Origin: Janthinobacterium rivuli
GTDB taxonomy: Bacteria; Pseudomonadota; Gammaproteobacteria; Burkholderiales; Burkholderiaceae_D
NCBI RefSeq assembly: GCF_029690045.1
Contig: NZ_CP121464.1
Location: forward strand, 5,208,001-5,272,000
Direction of reading: 5' to 3'
DNA length: 64,000 nt
Under the pieces are notes generated by a model, which searched no databases, was not told the DNA's origin, and saw only the letters and a program-made list of their open reading frames with translations. Below, piece by piece: positions 35,736 to 44,771 of the stretch; positions within the stretch are counted from its first letter, which is position 1; every line of letters begins with the position of its first letter. Made by a program: the position numbers and the translations under genes.

Positions 35736-35877
35736 ATGGCAAAAACAATAACATCCTTCCCTCTCCGGCGCCCCGCCAACCTCCGCAACATATAAAAATA
35801 AAACTATTTTTGCCCTCAAGTTTCCTTAAATCCTGTCGTCTAGCGCGCTGCCAGCCACAAACTGAAGGGCTAAAAAT

Positions 35878-35904
35878 TAAAATTTAAAGCACTTTTCGCC
35901 ATAA
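35878..35904 (+). promoter_or_regulatory. Sigma-28 (FliA) promoter of fliC
   Basis: TAAAATTT (35878-35885; consensus TAAAGTTT) is followed after exactly 11 bp by CGCCATAA (35897-35904; consensus GCCGATAA, five of eight including ATAA). The spacing fits FliA promoters. It would give a leader of about 110 nt before the fliC ATG at 36022. Confidence 0.6.
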
Positions 35905-36021
35905 ATTTTCCCGCAGAGCAACCGTTACCCTAAACAACAGCGGCTTGATTGTCCCGGAACAGCGGGGCAGGCCAAAGTGACTAGCACATAGCGCAATGTA
36001 GTACCTGTTTGGAGAATTATC

Positions 36022-37533
36022 ATGGCTGCAGTAATTAATACCAACATCTCGTCCCTGAATTCGCAACGCAATCTGTCGACCTCGCAGTCGGCCCTGAGCA
36101 CCTCGCTGCAACGCCTGTCCTCCGGCATGCGCATCAACAGCGCCAAGGATGACGCCGCTGGTCTGGCAATTTCCGACCGTATGACGTCGCAAATCCGCGG
36201 CATGACCCAAGCCACCCGCAATGCAAACGACGGCGTCTCGCTGGCTCAAACGGCTGAAGGCGCGTTGGCAAGCTCGGGCGACATCCTGCAACGTATCCGC
36301 GAACTGGCAGTTCAATCGTCGAACGCCACCAACTCGTCGAGCGACCGTCAGGCGCTGCAAACCGAGGTAGGCCAGCTGGGTTCGGAACTGAACCGTATCG
36401 CCCAAACCACCTCGTTCAACGGCCAGGCGCTGCTGGACGGCACCATGGGTACGGCCAACTTCCAGGTCGGCGCAGATGCCAATCAGCTGATTTCCGCCAG
36501 CGGCGCGAACTTCCTGACCAACACCTACGGCAACAACCGTATCGCCAACGATGCATCGGCTGTCAAGAAAGATGCCGTCGGTAATGCAGTTGTCGGCAAG
36601 CTGACGATTTCCGGCTCCATTGGCACCACGACCGTCGACACGACGGCCGCCGTCGCCGAAACGGCACCAGGTGCAGGCGATGCCATCAAAGGCAGCACGG
36701 CCAAATCCGTCGCCGCCGACATCAACAGCCAAACGGCGAAAACGGGCGTGACGGCAACGGCACAAACGGACGTCAACCTGAACCTGGGCGCCGAATCGTA
36801 TTCGTTCTCCATCGGCTCGGATAACGCCAAGGGCGTCACCGTATCGTTTGCCGTCAGCGGCACCGCATCGACCGCAGCCGACTATGCCGCAGGCATCAAC
36901 GCCATCAATGCCCAAACGGCAAAGACCGGCGTGACCGCCCAGTACGACAGCGTCAACAAGGGCATGAAGCTGACGAATGCATCGGGCGAAAATATCGCTC
37001 TGACGCAAGGCACGACGGCCAACGTCAAGTTCGACGTGGACGGCTACAAGGCCGATGGCAAAGTACAAGCCGCAGCCACGTCGATCATCACCGCAGCCGA
37101 TGCCGCCACGGTCAACGGCCGCGTGACCTTCGATTCGCAAAACAGCTTCTCGGTCACGGAAACCACCACGACCGGCCTGGCGATTGGTAAAGCAACGGCA
37201 CAAGGTTCGACCCTGAACTCCGTGTCGACCCTGGACGTGACGACGTTTGACGGCGCGCAGCTGGCACTGAAAATTGCCGATGCTGCACTGGCAACGGTGA
37301 ACGGCCAACGCGCCCAATACGGTGCTTTGCAATCGCGCTTCTCGTCGGCGATTTCCAACCTGCAATCGACCACGGAAAACCTGTCCGCATCGCGCAGCCG
37401 CATCGTCGATACCGACTTTGCATCGGAAACGGCCAACATGACCCGCGGCCAGATCCTGCAACAAGCTGGTACGGCCATGCTGGCGCAAGCGAACTCGCTG
37501 CCAAACGGCGTCCTGAGCCTGCTGCGCGGCTAA
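36022..37533 (+). CDS. fliC: Flagellin
   Basis: This 503-residue filament subunit has conserved ends that form the D0/D1 core: [20 protein letters not shown] and [20 protein letters not shown] at the N-terminus, [20 protein letters not shown] and [17 protein letters not shown] at the C-terminus. The variable middle contains two Flagellin_IN-like repeats with nearly the same text ([12 protein letters not shown] and [12 protein letters not shown]). The start ATG 36022 follows GGAG. It is driven by a sigma-28 promoter and ends in its own terminator before flaG. No second flagellin gene is present in the window. Confidence 0.97.
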   Translation: MAAVINTNISSLNSQRNLSTSQSALSTSLQRLSSGMRINSAKDDAAGLAISDRMTSQIRGMTQATRNANDGVSLAQTAEGALASSGDILQRIRELAVQSSNATNSSSDRQALQTEVGQLGSELNRIAQTTSFNGQALLDGTMGTANFQVGADANQLISASGANFLTNTYGNNRIANDASAVKKDAVGNAVVGKLTISGSIGTTTVDTTAAVAETAPGAGDAIKGSTAKSVAADINSQTAKTGVTATAQTDVNLNLGAESYSFSIGSDNAKGVTVSFAVSGTASTAADYAAGINAINAQTAKTGVTAQYDSVNKGMKLTNASGENIALTQGTTANVKFDVDGYKADGKVQAAATSIITAADAATVNGRVTFDSQNSFSVTETTTTGLAIGKATAQGSTLNSVSTLDVTTFDGAQLALKIADAALATVNGQRAQYGALQSRFSSAISNLQSTTENLSASRSRIVDTDFASETANMTRGQILQQAGTAMLAQANSLPNGVLSLLRG

Positions 37534-37568
37534 TCTCCGATTAGTCAGGCAACAGCTTAGGACTCTGA

Positions 37569-37602
37569 TTCCCCTGCCGGATTTTTTCGGCCGGGGAATT
37601 TT
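37569..37602 (+). terminator. Intrinsic terminator after fliC
   Basis: A hairpin of TTCCCC..CCG and CGG..GGGGAA with a T-rich loop (37569-37598) is followed by TTTTC. It sits 35 bp after the fliC stop and just before the flaG ribosome site. Partial readthrough into flaG is likely, since flaG has no obvious promoter of its own. Confidence 0.65.
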
Positions 37603-37617
37603 CACTAGGAGAGCACC

Positions 37618-37989
37618 ATGACTATCGACACGATAGCGGCCGCCTCCGCGGCCAGGATAGACAAGAGTTACGGCACGACGGACGCGTCGCCGGCACGCCC
37701 GGCAACGCCACGCATGGCCTCGGAAAACGACACGGTTGCACCACAGCAAGCCAGCAAGGAGCCCAGCCGCGAGCAGCTGGACAAAGCCGTCTCGGAATTG
37801 AACCAGTCCTCGCAAATGAAGACGCAAGGCCTGGAATTTTCCATCGACGAAGACAGCCAGCGCACGGTGGTCAAAATCATCGACCAGGAAACCAAGGAAG
37901 TACTGCGCCAGATTCCTACCCGGGAAGCCCTGGAATTGTCCAAAACCTTCGATTCGGCCAAAGGTTCGCTGATCAGTCAAAGCGCATAG
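37618..37989 (+). CDS. flaG: FlaG family flagellar protein
   Basis: The 123-residue protein has a disordered N-terminal half (Ala/Ser/Pro-rich) and the FlaG domain in the second half (ELNQSSQMKTQGLEFSIDED, VVKIIDQETKEVLRQIP). FlaG influences filament length and often lies between fliC and fliD, as here. An AGGAGAG ribosome site precedes the ATG. A clear hairpin terminator follows 55 bp after the stop. Confidence 0.92.
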   Translation: MTIDTIAAASAARIDKSYGTTDASPARPATPRMASENDTVAPQQASKEPSREQLDKAVSELNQSSQMKTQGLEFSIDEDSQRTVVKIIDQETKEVLRQIPTREALELSKTFDSAKGSLISQSA

Positions 37990-38044
37990 CGATGGCATGG
38001 CACACGGACATGCGACATCATGGCAATACGCATCGGCATGACCA

Positions 38045-38080
38045 CGGGGTTCGGTAGCCTGGCTATCCGGCCCCGATTTT
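38045..38080 (+). terminator. Intrinsic terminator after flaG
   Basis: CGGGG (38045-38049) pairs with CCCCG (38071-38075), with inner pairs CGG/CCG and AGC/GCT around a CTG loop, followed by ATTTTATT. It separates flaG from the sigma-28 promoter of fliD. Confidence 0.7.
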
Positions 38081-38158
38081 ATTGCAATTAACGCAACACT
38101 CCCCTGCCCCTTTCCCGCTTTTTCGCTCCCGCTGAAAACAGCGCGGTAAATCCCCCTC

Positions 38159-38185
38159 TCAAGTCCTGATTGATTCTGCCGATAA
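38159..38185 (+). promoter_or_regulatory. Sigma-28 (FliA) promoter of fliD
   Basis: TCAAGTCC (38159-38166), an 11-bp spacer and a perfect GCCGATAA (38178-38185) match the FliA consensus closely. The fliD start lies 33 bp downstream at 38219. Together with the upstream terminator, this makes fliD-fliS-fliT a separate late transcription unit, probably including the genes up to ycgR. Confidence 0.85.
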
Positions 38186-38218
38186 CAGCTTATATTAGCG
38201 TTTTCCTAGGAGTATTCA

Positions 38219-40900
38219 GTGGCCATCACACCTACACTTTCATCCATCGGCATCGGCGCCGGCGCCAGCGGCCTGGATGTGAATGCCATCATCGACAAGC
38301 TGATGACGGCCGAAGCCGCACCGCTGGGTACTTTTGACAAGAAAACGGCCTCCTACCAGGCCAAGCTCAGCGCGATGGGCACGCTCAGTGGCGCCGTCAG
38401 CACTTTCCAGAATTCGCTGTCGGCCCTGTCCAATACCAATAACTTCCGCGCCGTCAGCGCCACGCCCGCCGATCCACTGGTGCTGTCCGCCAGTGCCGGC
38501 GCCAAGGCCGTGGCTGGCAACTACAACATCAATGTCACGCAACTGGCCCAGTCGCAGACCCTGATGTCGGGCGGCATGGCCAACAAGCTGTCGACCATCG
38601 GGCTGGGCAGCAAGACAACGATTTCCTTCCAGTTGGGCTCGCTCACCGGCGGCACCTTCGGTTTGAACGGCACCGCCCTGGGCGCCACCACGGCGCAAAC
38701 CGGCATCAGCAACGGCTCGCTGATCCTCAACGGCACCGCCATCCCCACCGATGCCAGCACCAAGAGCGCGCGCGCCCTGGCCGACGCCATCAACGCCAAG
38801 AGCAGCACCACGGGCGTGACCGCCACGGCGCAGCCGACATCGAGCAGCGCCACCATGTTCGCCGGCTTCGGCAGCGTCGAAACGGGCGCGGATGGCACCT
38901 ATTCGCTGTCGGTGGGCGGCGTCGAGATCGTTACCCAGGGCAACGGCGTGGCCGCCAACGGCGGCATCACGGCCGCCTCGCTCGACACGACGCTCGAAGG
39001 TCCGAATGCCGTCTCGAATGCGCTGGCCGCGGCCAACATCACCGTCACCGGCAAGGCCGCCGACGGCACCCTGAAATTTACGCGCGCCGACGGTTCCAAC
39101 CTGAACATCGAAGAAGTGGTGACGGGTTCGGTCAAGGGCGGCATCGGCCACGCCTCGAACGCGGTCAATGACGGCTCGAACGTGACGCTGACCAGTACCA
39201 TCAACCTGGCCTCGAGCAATGCCAGCCCGATCACCATCGCCGGCAGCAATCCGGCCGCCGCCGGACTGACGGCAGGCTCCGGTGGCGCCTACATGAACAC
39301 CAATTTTACCCAGGACGGCACGCAGGCGACGGGCACGGTGGTGATCGACGCCACCAATAACACCCTGCAAGGCATCCGCGACGCCATCAATAACGCGGGC
39401 CTGGGCGTGACGGCCAGCATCGTTTCGGACGGCACGGACAAGCCGTTCCATCTGGTCCTGAGCTCATCGAAGACGGGCGCCAACTCATCGATGAAAATCT
39501 CGCTGAGCGGCAGCGACGGCCTGCCGCCGGACAGCGCCCTGAACGACTTGCTGTCCTACGATGCGAGCGGCACGCAAAACCTGAAACAGAACAGCGCCGC
39601 GCAAAACACGAATTTCAGCGTCAACGGCATCGCCATCACCAGCGCGTCGAACAGCGTCGATACGGCCATCGAAGGCGTGACCCTGGGCATTGCCAAGGTC
39701 GGCAGCACCAGCTTGTCGGTGCAGAAAGATACTTCCACCGTCAAGACCAGCATCAATGCCTTCGTCAAGGCGTATAACGACCTGAACACGGCGATGGCCA
39801 AGATGACGGCCTATGATCCGGAAACCAAGAAGGGCGGCGTCCTGCTGGGCGACTCGACCGCGCAATCGATCCAGAGCCAGTTGCGCAAACAGCTGGGCGC
39901 ACCGATTACCGGCTTGAACAGCAGTTTGAGCACCTTGAGCCAGGTCGGCATTTCCTTTCAGAAAGATGGCAGCCTGACCCTGGATTCCAGCAAGCTCGAC
40001 AAGGCCATCAGCGCCAACTTCACGGACATCGCCGGCCTGTTTTCCGCGCTCGGCAAGGCCACGGACAGCAACGTCGCCTTTACCAGCTCGACCGCCGCAA
40101 CCAAGCCCGGCAGCTATGAACTGACGATCACCACGATGGCCAGCCAGGGCTCGATCACCTCGGCCGCCGTGCTGCCGGCCACCACTACGATAGGCAGCGA
40201 CACCACGTGGAGCATCACGCTGAACGACACCGAGCCCAGCGCTGCCAAGAATACGGCCCAGGTCGTCATTCCTGCCGGGACGTACACGCCGGCCCAGATG
40301 GCGTCCATCATCCAGTCATCGGTCAACGGCGTGAAGGCCTTTTCCGACAACGGCGCCACCGTATCGGCTTCCATCGACGGTACGGGCAAACTGGTACTGG
40401 CGTCGAGCCGCTATGGTTCCGTCTCGAATATCGCCATCAGCAGCGGCACCGGCACGGCGCCAACCGATCTGTTCGGCGCAGCCGCCCCCGTCAAGGGTGC
40501 GGACGTGGCCGGCACCCTGGGTGGACAACCGGTGATCGGCTCGGGCCAGACCCTGACGGGCGCCGCCGGCTCCCCGGCCGATGGCCTGAAGATTGAAGTC
40601 ACGGGCGGCACCACCGGTTCGCGCGGCACCGTCAGTTTCTCGCAAGGCTATGCCTACCAGCTGAATAACCTGGCCACGTCCTTCCTCGGCACCGACGGCA
40701 TGATCACCAACCGTTCCAAGGGCCTCAACGAAACCATCAAGAGCATCGCGACGCAGCGCGACAAGTTCAGTGACAAACTGAACGACATCGAAACGCGCTA
40801 CCGCGCCCAGTATTCGCGCCTCGACGTGACGCTGAGCAGATTGACGTCCACGCAAAGCTATTTGACCCAGCAACTGGCAGCCATCGCCGCCAACCGTTAA
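38219..40900 (+). CDS. fliD: Flagellar filament cap protein FliD
   Basis: The start is GTG 38219, with CTAGGAG placed correctly upstream. At 893 residues it is nearly twice the usual FliD length. The N-terminal domain (GIGAGASGLDVNAIIDKLMT) and the C-terminal FliD_C segment (QRDKFSDKLNDIETRYRAQY, LTSTQSYLTQQLAAIAAN) are intact, so the extra length lies in the surface-exposed middle. That part is Ser/Thr/Gly-rich and carries Flagellin_IN-like text ([20 protein letters not shown]). FliD caps the filament and helps flagellin fold; the extended head could also act in adhesion. A sigma-28 promoter lies directly upstream. Confidence 0.95.
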   Translation: MAITPTLSSIGIGAGASGLDVNAIIDKLMTAEAAPLGTFDKKTASYQAKLSAMGTLSGAVSTFQNSLSALSNTNNFRAVSATPADPLVLSASAGAKAVAGNYNINVTQLAQSQTLMSGGMANKLSTIGLGSKTTISFQLGSLTGGTFGLNGTALGATTAQTGISNGSLILNGTAIPTDASTKSARALADAINAKSSTTGVTATAQPTSSSATMFAGFGSVETGADGTYSLSVGGVEIVTQGNGVAANGGITAASLDTTLEGPNAVSNALAAANITVTGKAADGTLKFTRADGSNLNIEEVVTGSVKGGIGHASNAVNDGSNVTLTSTINLASSNASPITIAGSNPAAAGLTAGSGGAYMNTNFTQDGTQATGTVVIDATNNTLQGIRDAINNAGLGVTASIVSDGTDKPFHLVLSSSKTGANSSMKISLSGSDGLPPDSALNDLLSYDASGTQNLKQNSAAQNTNFSVNGIAITSASNSVDTAIEGVTLGIAKVGSTSLSVQKDTSTVKTSINAFVKAYNDLNTAMAKMTAYDPETKKGGVLLGDSTAQSIQSQLRKQLGAPITGLNSSLSTLSQVGISFQKDGSLTLDSSKLDKAISANFTDIAGLFSALGKATDSNVAFTSSTAATKPGSYELTITTMASQGSITSAAVLPATTTIGSDTTWSITLNDTEPSAAKNTAQVVIPAGTYTPAQMASIIQSSVNGVKAFSDNGATVSASIDGTGKLVLASSRYGSVSNIAISSGTGTAPTDLFGAAAPVKGADVAGTLGGQPVIGSGQTLTGAAGSPADGLKIEVTGGTTGSRGTVSFSQGYAYQLNNLATSFLGTDGMITNRSKGLNETIKSIATQRDKFSDKLNDIETRYRAQYSRLDVTLSRLTSTQSYLTQQLAAIAANR

Positions 40901-40922
40901 GCCCAATCATCAGGAGAATTAA

Positions 40923-41369
40923 ATGTTTGGAACCCAACAACGCGGCGTCAACGCCTATGCCAAGGTCGGCCTGGAAACGGGCATCGGCGCGGCATCGCCG
41001 CACAAGCTGATCGTGATGCTGTACGACGGCGCCCTGGTGGCCGTGCTCAGCGCGCAGATGCACATGAAATCGGGCAATGTGCCGGAAAAAGGCAAGTCCA
41101 TCTCGAAAGCCATCCAGATCATCGACAATGGCTTGCGCGCCAGCCTGGACAAGGAAGCGGGCGGCCAGATCGCCGAAGGCCTCGACGCCCTGTATGAATA
41201 CATGAGCGCGCGCCTGCTGGCGGCCAACATCCGCAACGATCTGGCCATGCTGGAGGAAGTGCAGCGCCTGCTCACCGACTTGCGCGAAACCTGGAACGCC
41301 ATCGGCGCCACCCCCGCCGCCATGCCTGGCGCCGACCTGAAACGTATGCCCAGCCTTGCGAGCGCCTGA
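40923..41369 (+). CDS. fliS: Flagellar export chaperone FliS
   Basis: The 148-residue protein has the FliS signature GIGAASPHKLIVMLYDGALV and a helical bundle thereafter (GKSISKAIQIIDNGLRASLD, ALYEYMSARLLAANIRNDLA). FliS binds the flagellin C-terminus and keeps it unpolymerised until export. AGGAG lies before the ATG. It is 22 bp after fliD and 3 bp before fliT. Confidence 0.96.
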   Translation: MFGTQQRGVNAYAKVGLETGIGAASPHKLIVMLYDGALVAVLSAQMHMKSGNVPEKGKSISKAIQIIDNGLRASLDKEAGGQIAEGLDALYEYMSARLLAANIRNDLAMLEEVQRLLTDLRETWNAIGATPAAMPGADLKRMPSLASA

Positions 41370-41372
41370 CCC

Positions 41373-41699
41373 ATGATGACCAATCAAGAAGTCCTGACCA
41401 CCTACGAAGCCATGCAGACCCTGACGGGCCAGATGGTCACCGCCGCCACCAACGCCGACTGGGATGCGCTGGAAGCGCTGGAACAGCGCATCAGTGCGCA
41501 TGTGGCCGCGCTGAAGGCGAATGAAGAAAAAGTCGTGCTGGAAAGCGCCGGCCGCCAACGCAAAGTCGCCCTGATCAAGCAGATCCTGGAAGACGACCGC
41601 AAGATCCGCGATCTGACCATGCCGTGGATGGCGCAATTGTCCAAGCTGATCAGCAGCACCGGCACTGAGCGGCGCCTGGCCAACGCCTACGGCGCGTAA
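41373..41699 (+). CDS. fliT: Flagellar export chaperone FliT-like protein
   Basis: The 108-residue all-helical protein (LTTYEAMQTLTGQMVTAATN, DWDALEALEQRISAHVAALK, LIKQILEDDRKIRDL) has FliT-family character and the expected position right after fliS. FliT is the export chaperone of FliD. Sequence conservation in this family is low, so position carries much of the weight. Confidence 0.85.
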   Translation: MMTNQEVLTTYEAMQTLTGQMVTAATNADWDALEALEQRISAHVAALKANEEKVVLESAGRQRKVALIKQILEDDRKIRDLTMPWMAQLSKLISSTGTERRLANAYGA

Positions 41700-41725
41700 G
41701 CGCCCACGGGGCAAGGTCCGCTATC

Positions 41726-42907
41726 ATGTTGCCGAAGATGGATGCGATCGGCATGACGCCCCTGACCCCGGTCAAGCCCACGCGGGCGGCCGACGCCGTC
41801 GCCGATCCGCGCCAGGCCGAGTTCCAGCGCTCGCTGCAGGGGCTGATCGGCAAATCCATGCAGGGCCAGGTGCTGGCCCGCATGGGCGACGGCAGCTTCC
41901 TCGTGCGCGTGGCCGGCACGCCGGCCCGCATGCAGCTGCCCGCCGGCGCCCAGCCAGGCACGGAAATCCCGCTGACCTTGATCGGCATCAATCCCCGTCC
42001 CTCTTTTCAAATCGGCAATAGCCGCGACCAGCCCGCCAGTGCCCTGCTGACGTATGCGGACGCGGAAGCCGAGCCCGAGGCAGCCGAAGCACGTGGCCCC
42101 CAGGCTGGCGCCGCCCAAGCGGGCACGCGCGCCAGCAACACGGCCGCCACCCTGCTCAGCCGCGCGCCCCTGACACCGGCCAATCTGCTGCCCGCCCTGG
42201 CAAGCGACACGCCCGCGCCCGAGCTGAGCACCACCGCGCGCGCCATCAGCAGCGTACTCAGCCAGGCGGAAAGCGTGCCCGGCGCGCCCCTGTCCCTGGT
42301 CGGCAAGGCGCCGCTGATGGCCACACCCGGCGCCGCCCCGGCCCAGGTAGCGCAGAATCTGCGCGATGCCGTCGGCAGCAGCGGCTTGTTCTATGAATCG
42401 CATGTGGCCGAATGGGCCGAAGGCAAGCGGCCGCTCGCGTCGCTGCTGCTGGAGCCGCAAATGCAGAAGGCGGCCCAGGGTGAGACGACCAGAACAGGGA
42501 CCGACCTGGCTTCGGCGCAACTGATCAATTTGCAGCTGCATACGCACGAACAGGCGCGCGTGCAGTGGCAGGGCGAAGCGTGGCCCGGCCAGAAAATGCA
42601 GTGGGATATCAGCCGCGATGCGCCGGAAGGCCAGCAGCACGCTGGCACGGAGGCCGACGAGGAAGCGACGGCCTGGCGCAGCAATGTGCGCTTCCAGTTT
42701 CCCCTGCTGGGCGACCTGGCCGCGCACGTGGTCTTGCAGGGCGGCAGAGTGGCCATCCAGCTGCAGGCGGGCAGCGAAGGCAGCGCTGGCACCTTGCGCC
42801 AGCATGCGGCGACGCTGGAAGCGTCGCTGGACGCGGCCGGCTGGCCCTTGTCGTCGTTGACGATCGCCGGCAAGCCCGAGGCGGCCACTGGAGAAGATGA
42901 TGCTTGA
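41726..42907 (+). CDS. FliK-like flagellar hook-length control domain protein
   Basis: The 393-residue protein has an Ala/Pro-rich first half and a C-terminal region like the Flg_hook domain of FliK (WRSNVRFQFPLLGDLAAHVV, GGRVAIQLQAGS, LRQHAATLEASLDAAGWPLS). A genuine fliK lies at 50122, so this is a second family member. It overlaps the next gene, an FlhB C-terminal homologue, by 11 nt. FliK and FlhB cooperate in the substrate-specificity switch, so the pair may be a paralogous switch module. Confidence 0.78.
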   Translation: MLPKMDAIGMTPLTPVKPTRAADAVADPRQAEFQRSLQGLIGKSMQGQVLARMGDGSFLVRVAGTPARMQLPAGAQPGTEIPLTLIGINPRPSFQIGNSRDQPASALLTYADAEAEPEAAEARGPQAGAAQAGTRASNTAATLLSRAPLTPANLLPALASDTPAPELSTTARAISSVLSQAESVPGAPLSLVGKAPLMATPGAAPAQVAQNLRDAVGSSGLFYESHVAEWAEGKRPLASLLLEPQMQKAAQGETTRTGTDLASAQLINLQLHTHEQARVQWQGEAWPGQKMQWDISRDAPEGQQHAGTEADEEATAWRSNVRFQFPLLGDLAAHVVLQGGRVAIQLQAGSEGSAGTLRQHAATLEASLDAAGWPLSSLTIAGKPEAATGEDDA

Positions 42908-43226
42908 CGACACCAAACGCAAGGTGCCGCAGACGGCCGTCGCGCTGGCCTACCAGAGCGGCACGCCGGCGCCCAAGGTGGTGGCCAAGGGCAGCGGCCT
43001 GATCGCGGACCAGATCATCAGCACGGCGCGCGAGCACGGCGTCTTCGTACATGAATCGAAGGAATTGGTGGCGCTGCTGATGGATGTCGACCTGGACCGC
43101 CAGATTCCGCCCGGCCTGTATCGGGCGATTGCGGAACTGCTGGCCTGGTTATATCATATTGAATCTGCGAATGGCGGGCCGATCCCGCCGCCGCCCGACA
43201 CCAGCGTCAACCTCACCGATACATAG
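42897..43226 (+). CDS. FlhB C-terminal-domain homologue (export switch family)
   Basis: The 109-residue stand-alone protein resembles the cytoplasmic tail of FlhB/YscU: VALAYQSGTPAPKVVAKGSG, LIADQIISTAREHGVFVHES and VDLDRQIPPGLYRAIAELLA. It lacks the membrane domain and the autocleavage NPTH sequence (the region reads YQSGTPAPK), as other FlhB-like small proteins do. It overlaps the preceding FliK-like gene and is 10 bp before ycgR. It may modulate the specificity switch of the real FlhB, which is encoded elsewhere. Confidence 0.82.
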   Translation: MMLDDTKRKVPQTAVALAYQSGTPAPKVVAKGSGLIADQIISTAREHGVFVHESKELVALLMDVDLDRQIPPGLYRAIAELLAWLYHIESANGGPIPPPPDTSVNLTDT

Positions 43227-43236
43227 ACAGGCATCA

Positions 43237-43998
43237 ATGCAAGCACATATTATGGATTCCGGCCTCGAAAACTGGCATGATTTTGAAGTGGAATCGCGGC
43301 GGGAAATCATCGCCTTGCTGCGCAGTATCAGCGAAAAGAACCAGCTGATCCGCATGCTGATCCACGGTGAATCCGATGTGTGCGTCACTTCCATCCTGGA
43401 AGTCGATGCCGAGCACGATAGCGTCATCCTCGACCGTTCCGTGAACGCCGACCAGAACCGGCGCATGCTGGCCGCCAAGGGCATTTCGTTTGAAACCTCG
43501 CTCGACAAGATCCGCATCCTGTTTGCCAGCGCCCAGGTGGAAGAGTGCCATTACGGCGGCACGCCCGCCTTGAAAATTGCCATTCCAGAAACGCTGATCC
43601 GCTTGCAGCGGCGCGAGTATTACCGCATGACGACACCGGTGAGCAATCCCGTGCGCGTCTCGATCCCCCTGCCGCCTTCGCTGGGCGGCGCCGATACCCT
43701 GTTCCCGCTGGCCGACATCAGCTGCGGCGGCATCGCCATCCTCGACAATAAACTGATGCTGGGCGAGACCATCGGCAGGGACTATCCCGGCTGCCGCATC
43801 GACTTGCCCGACGTCGGCATCGTCACGGCGACTTTGCAAATTCGCAATTCGCTGGACATGACCTTGCTGAACAACAAGCTGAACCGCCGCCTCGGCTGCC
43901 AGTTCGTCGACCTGCCGCGCAGCATGCTGGCGCACGTGCAGCGCTATATTACGCGTCTTGAACGCGAGCGCAACGCCCGCATGGCTGGGTTAGGTTAA
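43237..43998 (+). CDS. ycgR: Flagellar brake protein YcgR (YcgR-N and PilZ domains)
   Basis: I start at ATG 43237 (MQAHIMDSGLENWHDFEVES, 253 residues); ATG 43252 is an alternative. The N-terminal YcgR domain (HGESDVCVTSILEVDAEHDS) is followed by a PilZ domain with the c-di-GMP binding RLQRREYYRM (RxxxR) and the second motif DISCGGIAI (D/NxSxxG). In complex with c-di-GMP, YcgR slows the motor by contacting FliG/MotA. It closes the rightward fliD group and is separated from convergent fliE by a palindromic repeat. Confidence 0.93.
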   Translation: MQAHIMDSGLENWHDFEVESRREIIALLRSISEKNQLIRMLIHGESDVCVTSILEVDAEHDSVILDRSVNADQNRRMLAAKGISFETSLDKIRILFASAQVEECHYGGTPALKIAIPETLIRLQRREYYRMTTPVSNPVRVSIPLPPSLGGADTLFPLADISCGGIAILDNKLMLGETIGRDYPGCRIDLPDVGIVTATLQIRNSLDMTLLNNKLNRRLGCQFVDLPRSMLAHVQRYITRLERERNARMAGLG

Positions 43999-44000
43999 CA

Positions 44001-44110
44001 CCTTACAAACCTACTGCGCGTCGCCATTTGCGGCCTGCGATGCTCACTGTACTAGAGTACAGTTCCGCTTCTCGGCCACAACTGGCTTCCGCTCGCTACG
44101 GTTTGTAAGG
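44001..44110. repeat. Palindromic intergenic repeat element between ycgR and fliE
   Basis: The 110-bp element has 11-bp terminal inverted repeats (CCTTACAAACC at 44001-44011, GGTTTGTAAGG at 44100-44110). At its centre lies an 18-bp palindrome, ACTGTACT-AG-AGTACAGT (44046-44063). It fills the gap between two convergent genes, has no open frame, and is typical in form of a dispersed miniature repeat. No poly-T follows, so termination is possible but not evident. I see no second copy in this window. Confidence 0.75.
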
Positions 44111-44141
44111 CGTTCGTGACGTACCAATACACTTATCTGTA

Positions 44142-44483
44142 TCAAACCTGCATATTCATGATCTCATGATATGCCGAGACTAACTTATTGCGCACCTGCA
44201 CCGTCGCCTGGAATTCGATGCTCGACTTTTGCATCGATACCATCACATCCGACAGGCTGACCTTTTCATCGCCCATGGTAAAGCGCTGGCCCATTGCCGA
44301 CGAGGCCTTTTGCGCGCCGCTCACGGAATCGAGCGCGCTCTTGAAGGCATCGGCAAAATTCACCTTCGCTGCCGGCATCTCGGTCTGGATCGCCGGTATT
44401 TTCGCCTCCGGCCGCGTGGCCGCCGACTTCAGTTGCGCGATCATCGCCTCGATCCTGCTGCTATCGATACCGCCTGTCTTCAC
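44142..44483 (-). CDS. fliE: Flagellar hook-basal body complex protein FliE
   Basis: The 113-residue protein has the FliE C-terminal signature (VSLSDVMVSMQKSSIEFQAT, VQVRNKLVSAYHEIMNMQV) and a less conserved N-terminus (MKTGGIDSSRIEAMIAQLKS). FliE joins the MS ring to the rod. It is divergent from fliF; the 288-bp gap (44484-44771) should hold promoters for both, but I found no convincing sigma-28 or sigma-54 element and no gene there. Confidence 0.95.
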   Translation of the reverse strand: MKTGGIDSSRIEAMIAQLKSAATRPEAKIPAIQTEMPAAKVNFADAFKSALDSVSGAQKASSAMGQRFTMGDEKVSLSDVMVSMQKSSIEFQATVQVRNKLVSAYHEIMNMQV

Positions 44484-44771
44484 TTTGCCTCCCGATTCTG
44501 GTCTGCTTCATATCTGTTCCATGCCTGTTGCACCCAGAGAACAAAACCCTGGCTTGCAAGGCAACGACGGGTACAATAACTTCCGTCACATGTTGCCAGG
44601 GTTCCACAATACCAGCGTCAACGCCAGCCGCTCGGCCGAGCAGGCGGCAAAAGCGCCTTCTATTTGGACGATTGAAGCGCGTGACAGTGGCGGATAATTC
44701 TGCATATCGCCCCTCCTCCCGAGGAAGCGGCCCCCGCTCATTACCAAACATACGCGCCCTGGAAGGCAATC

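Noticed and set aside
35884..37998. 704-codon minus-strand frame opposite fliC and flaG
   Set aside because: It is antisense to flagellin, Cys/Arg/Gly-rich, with no domain; a mirror of the Ala/Thr codons of fliC.
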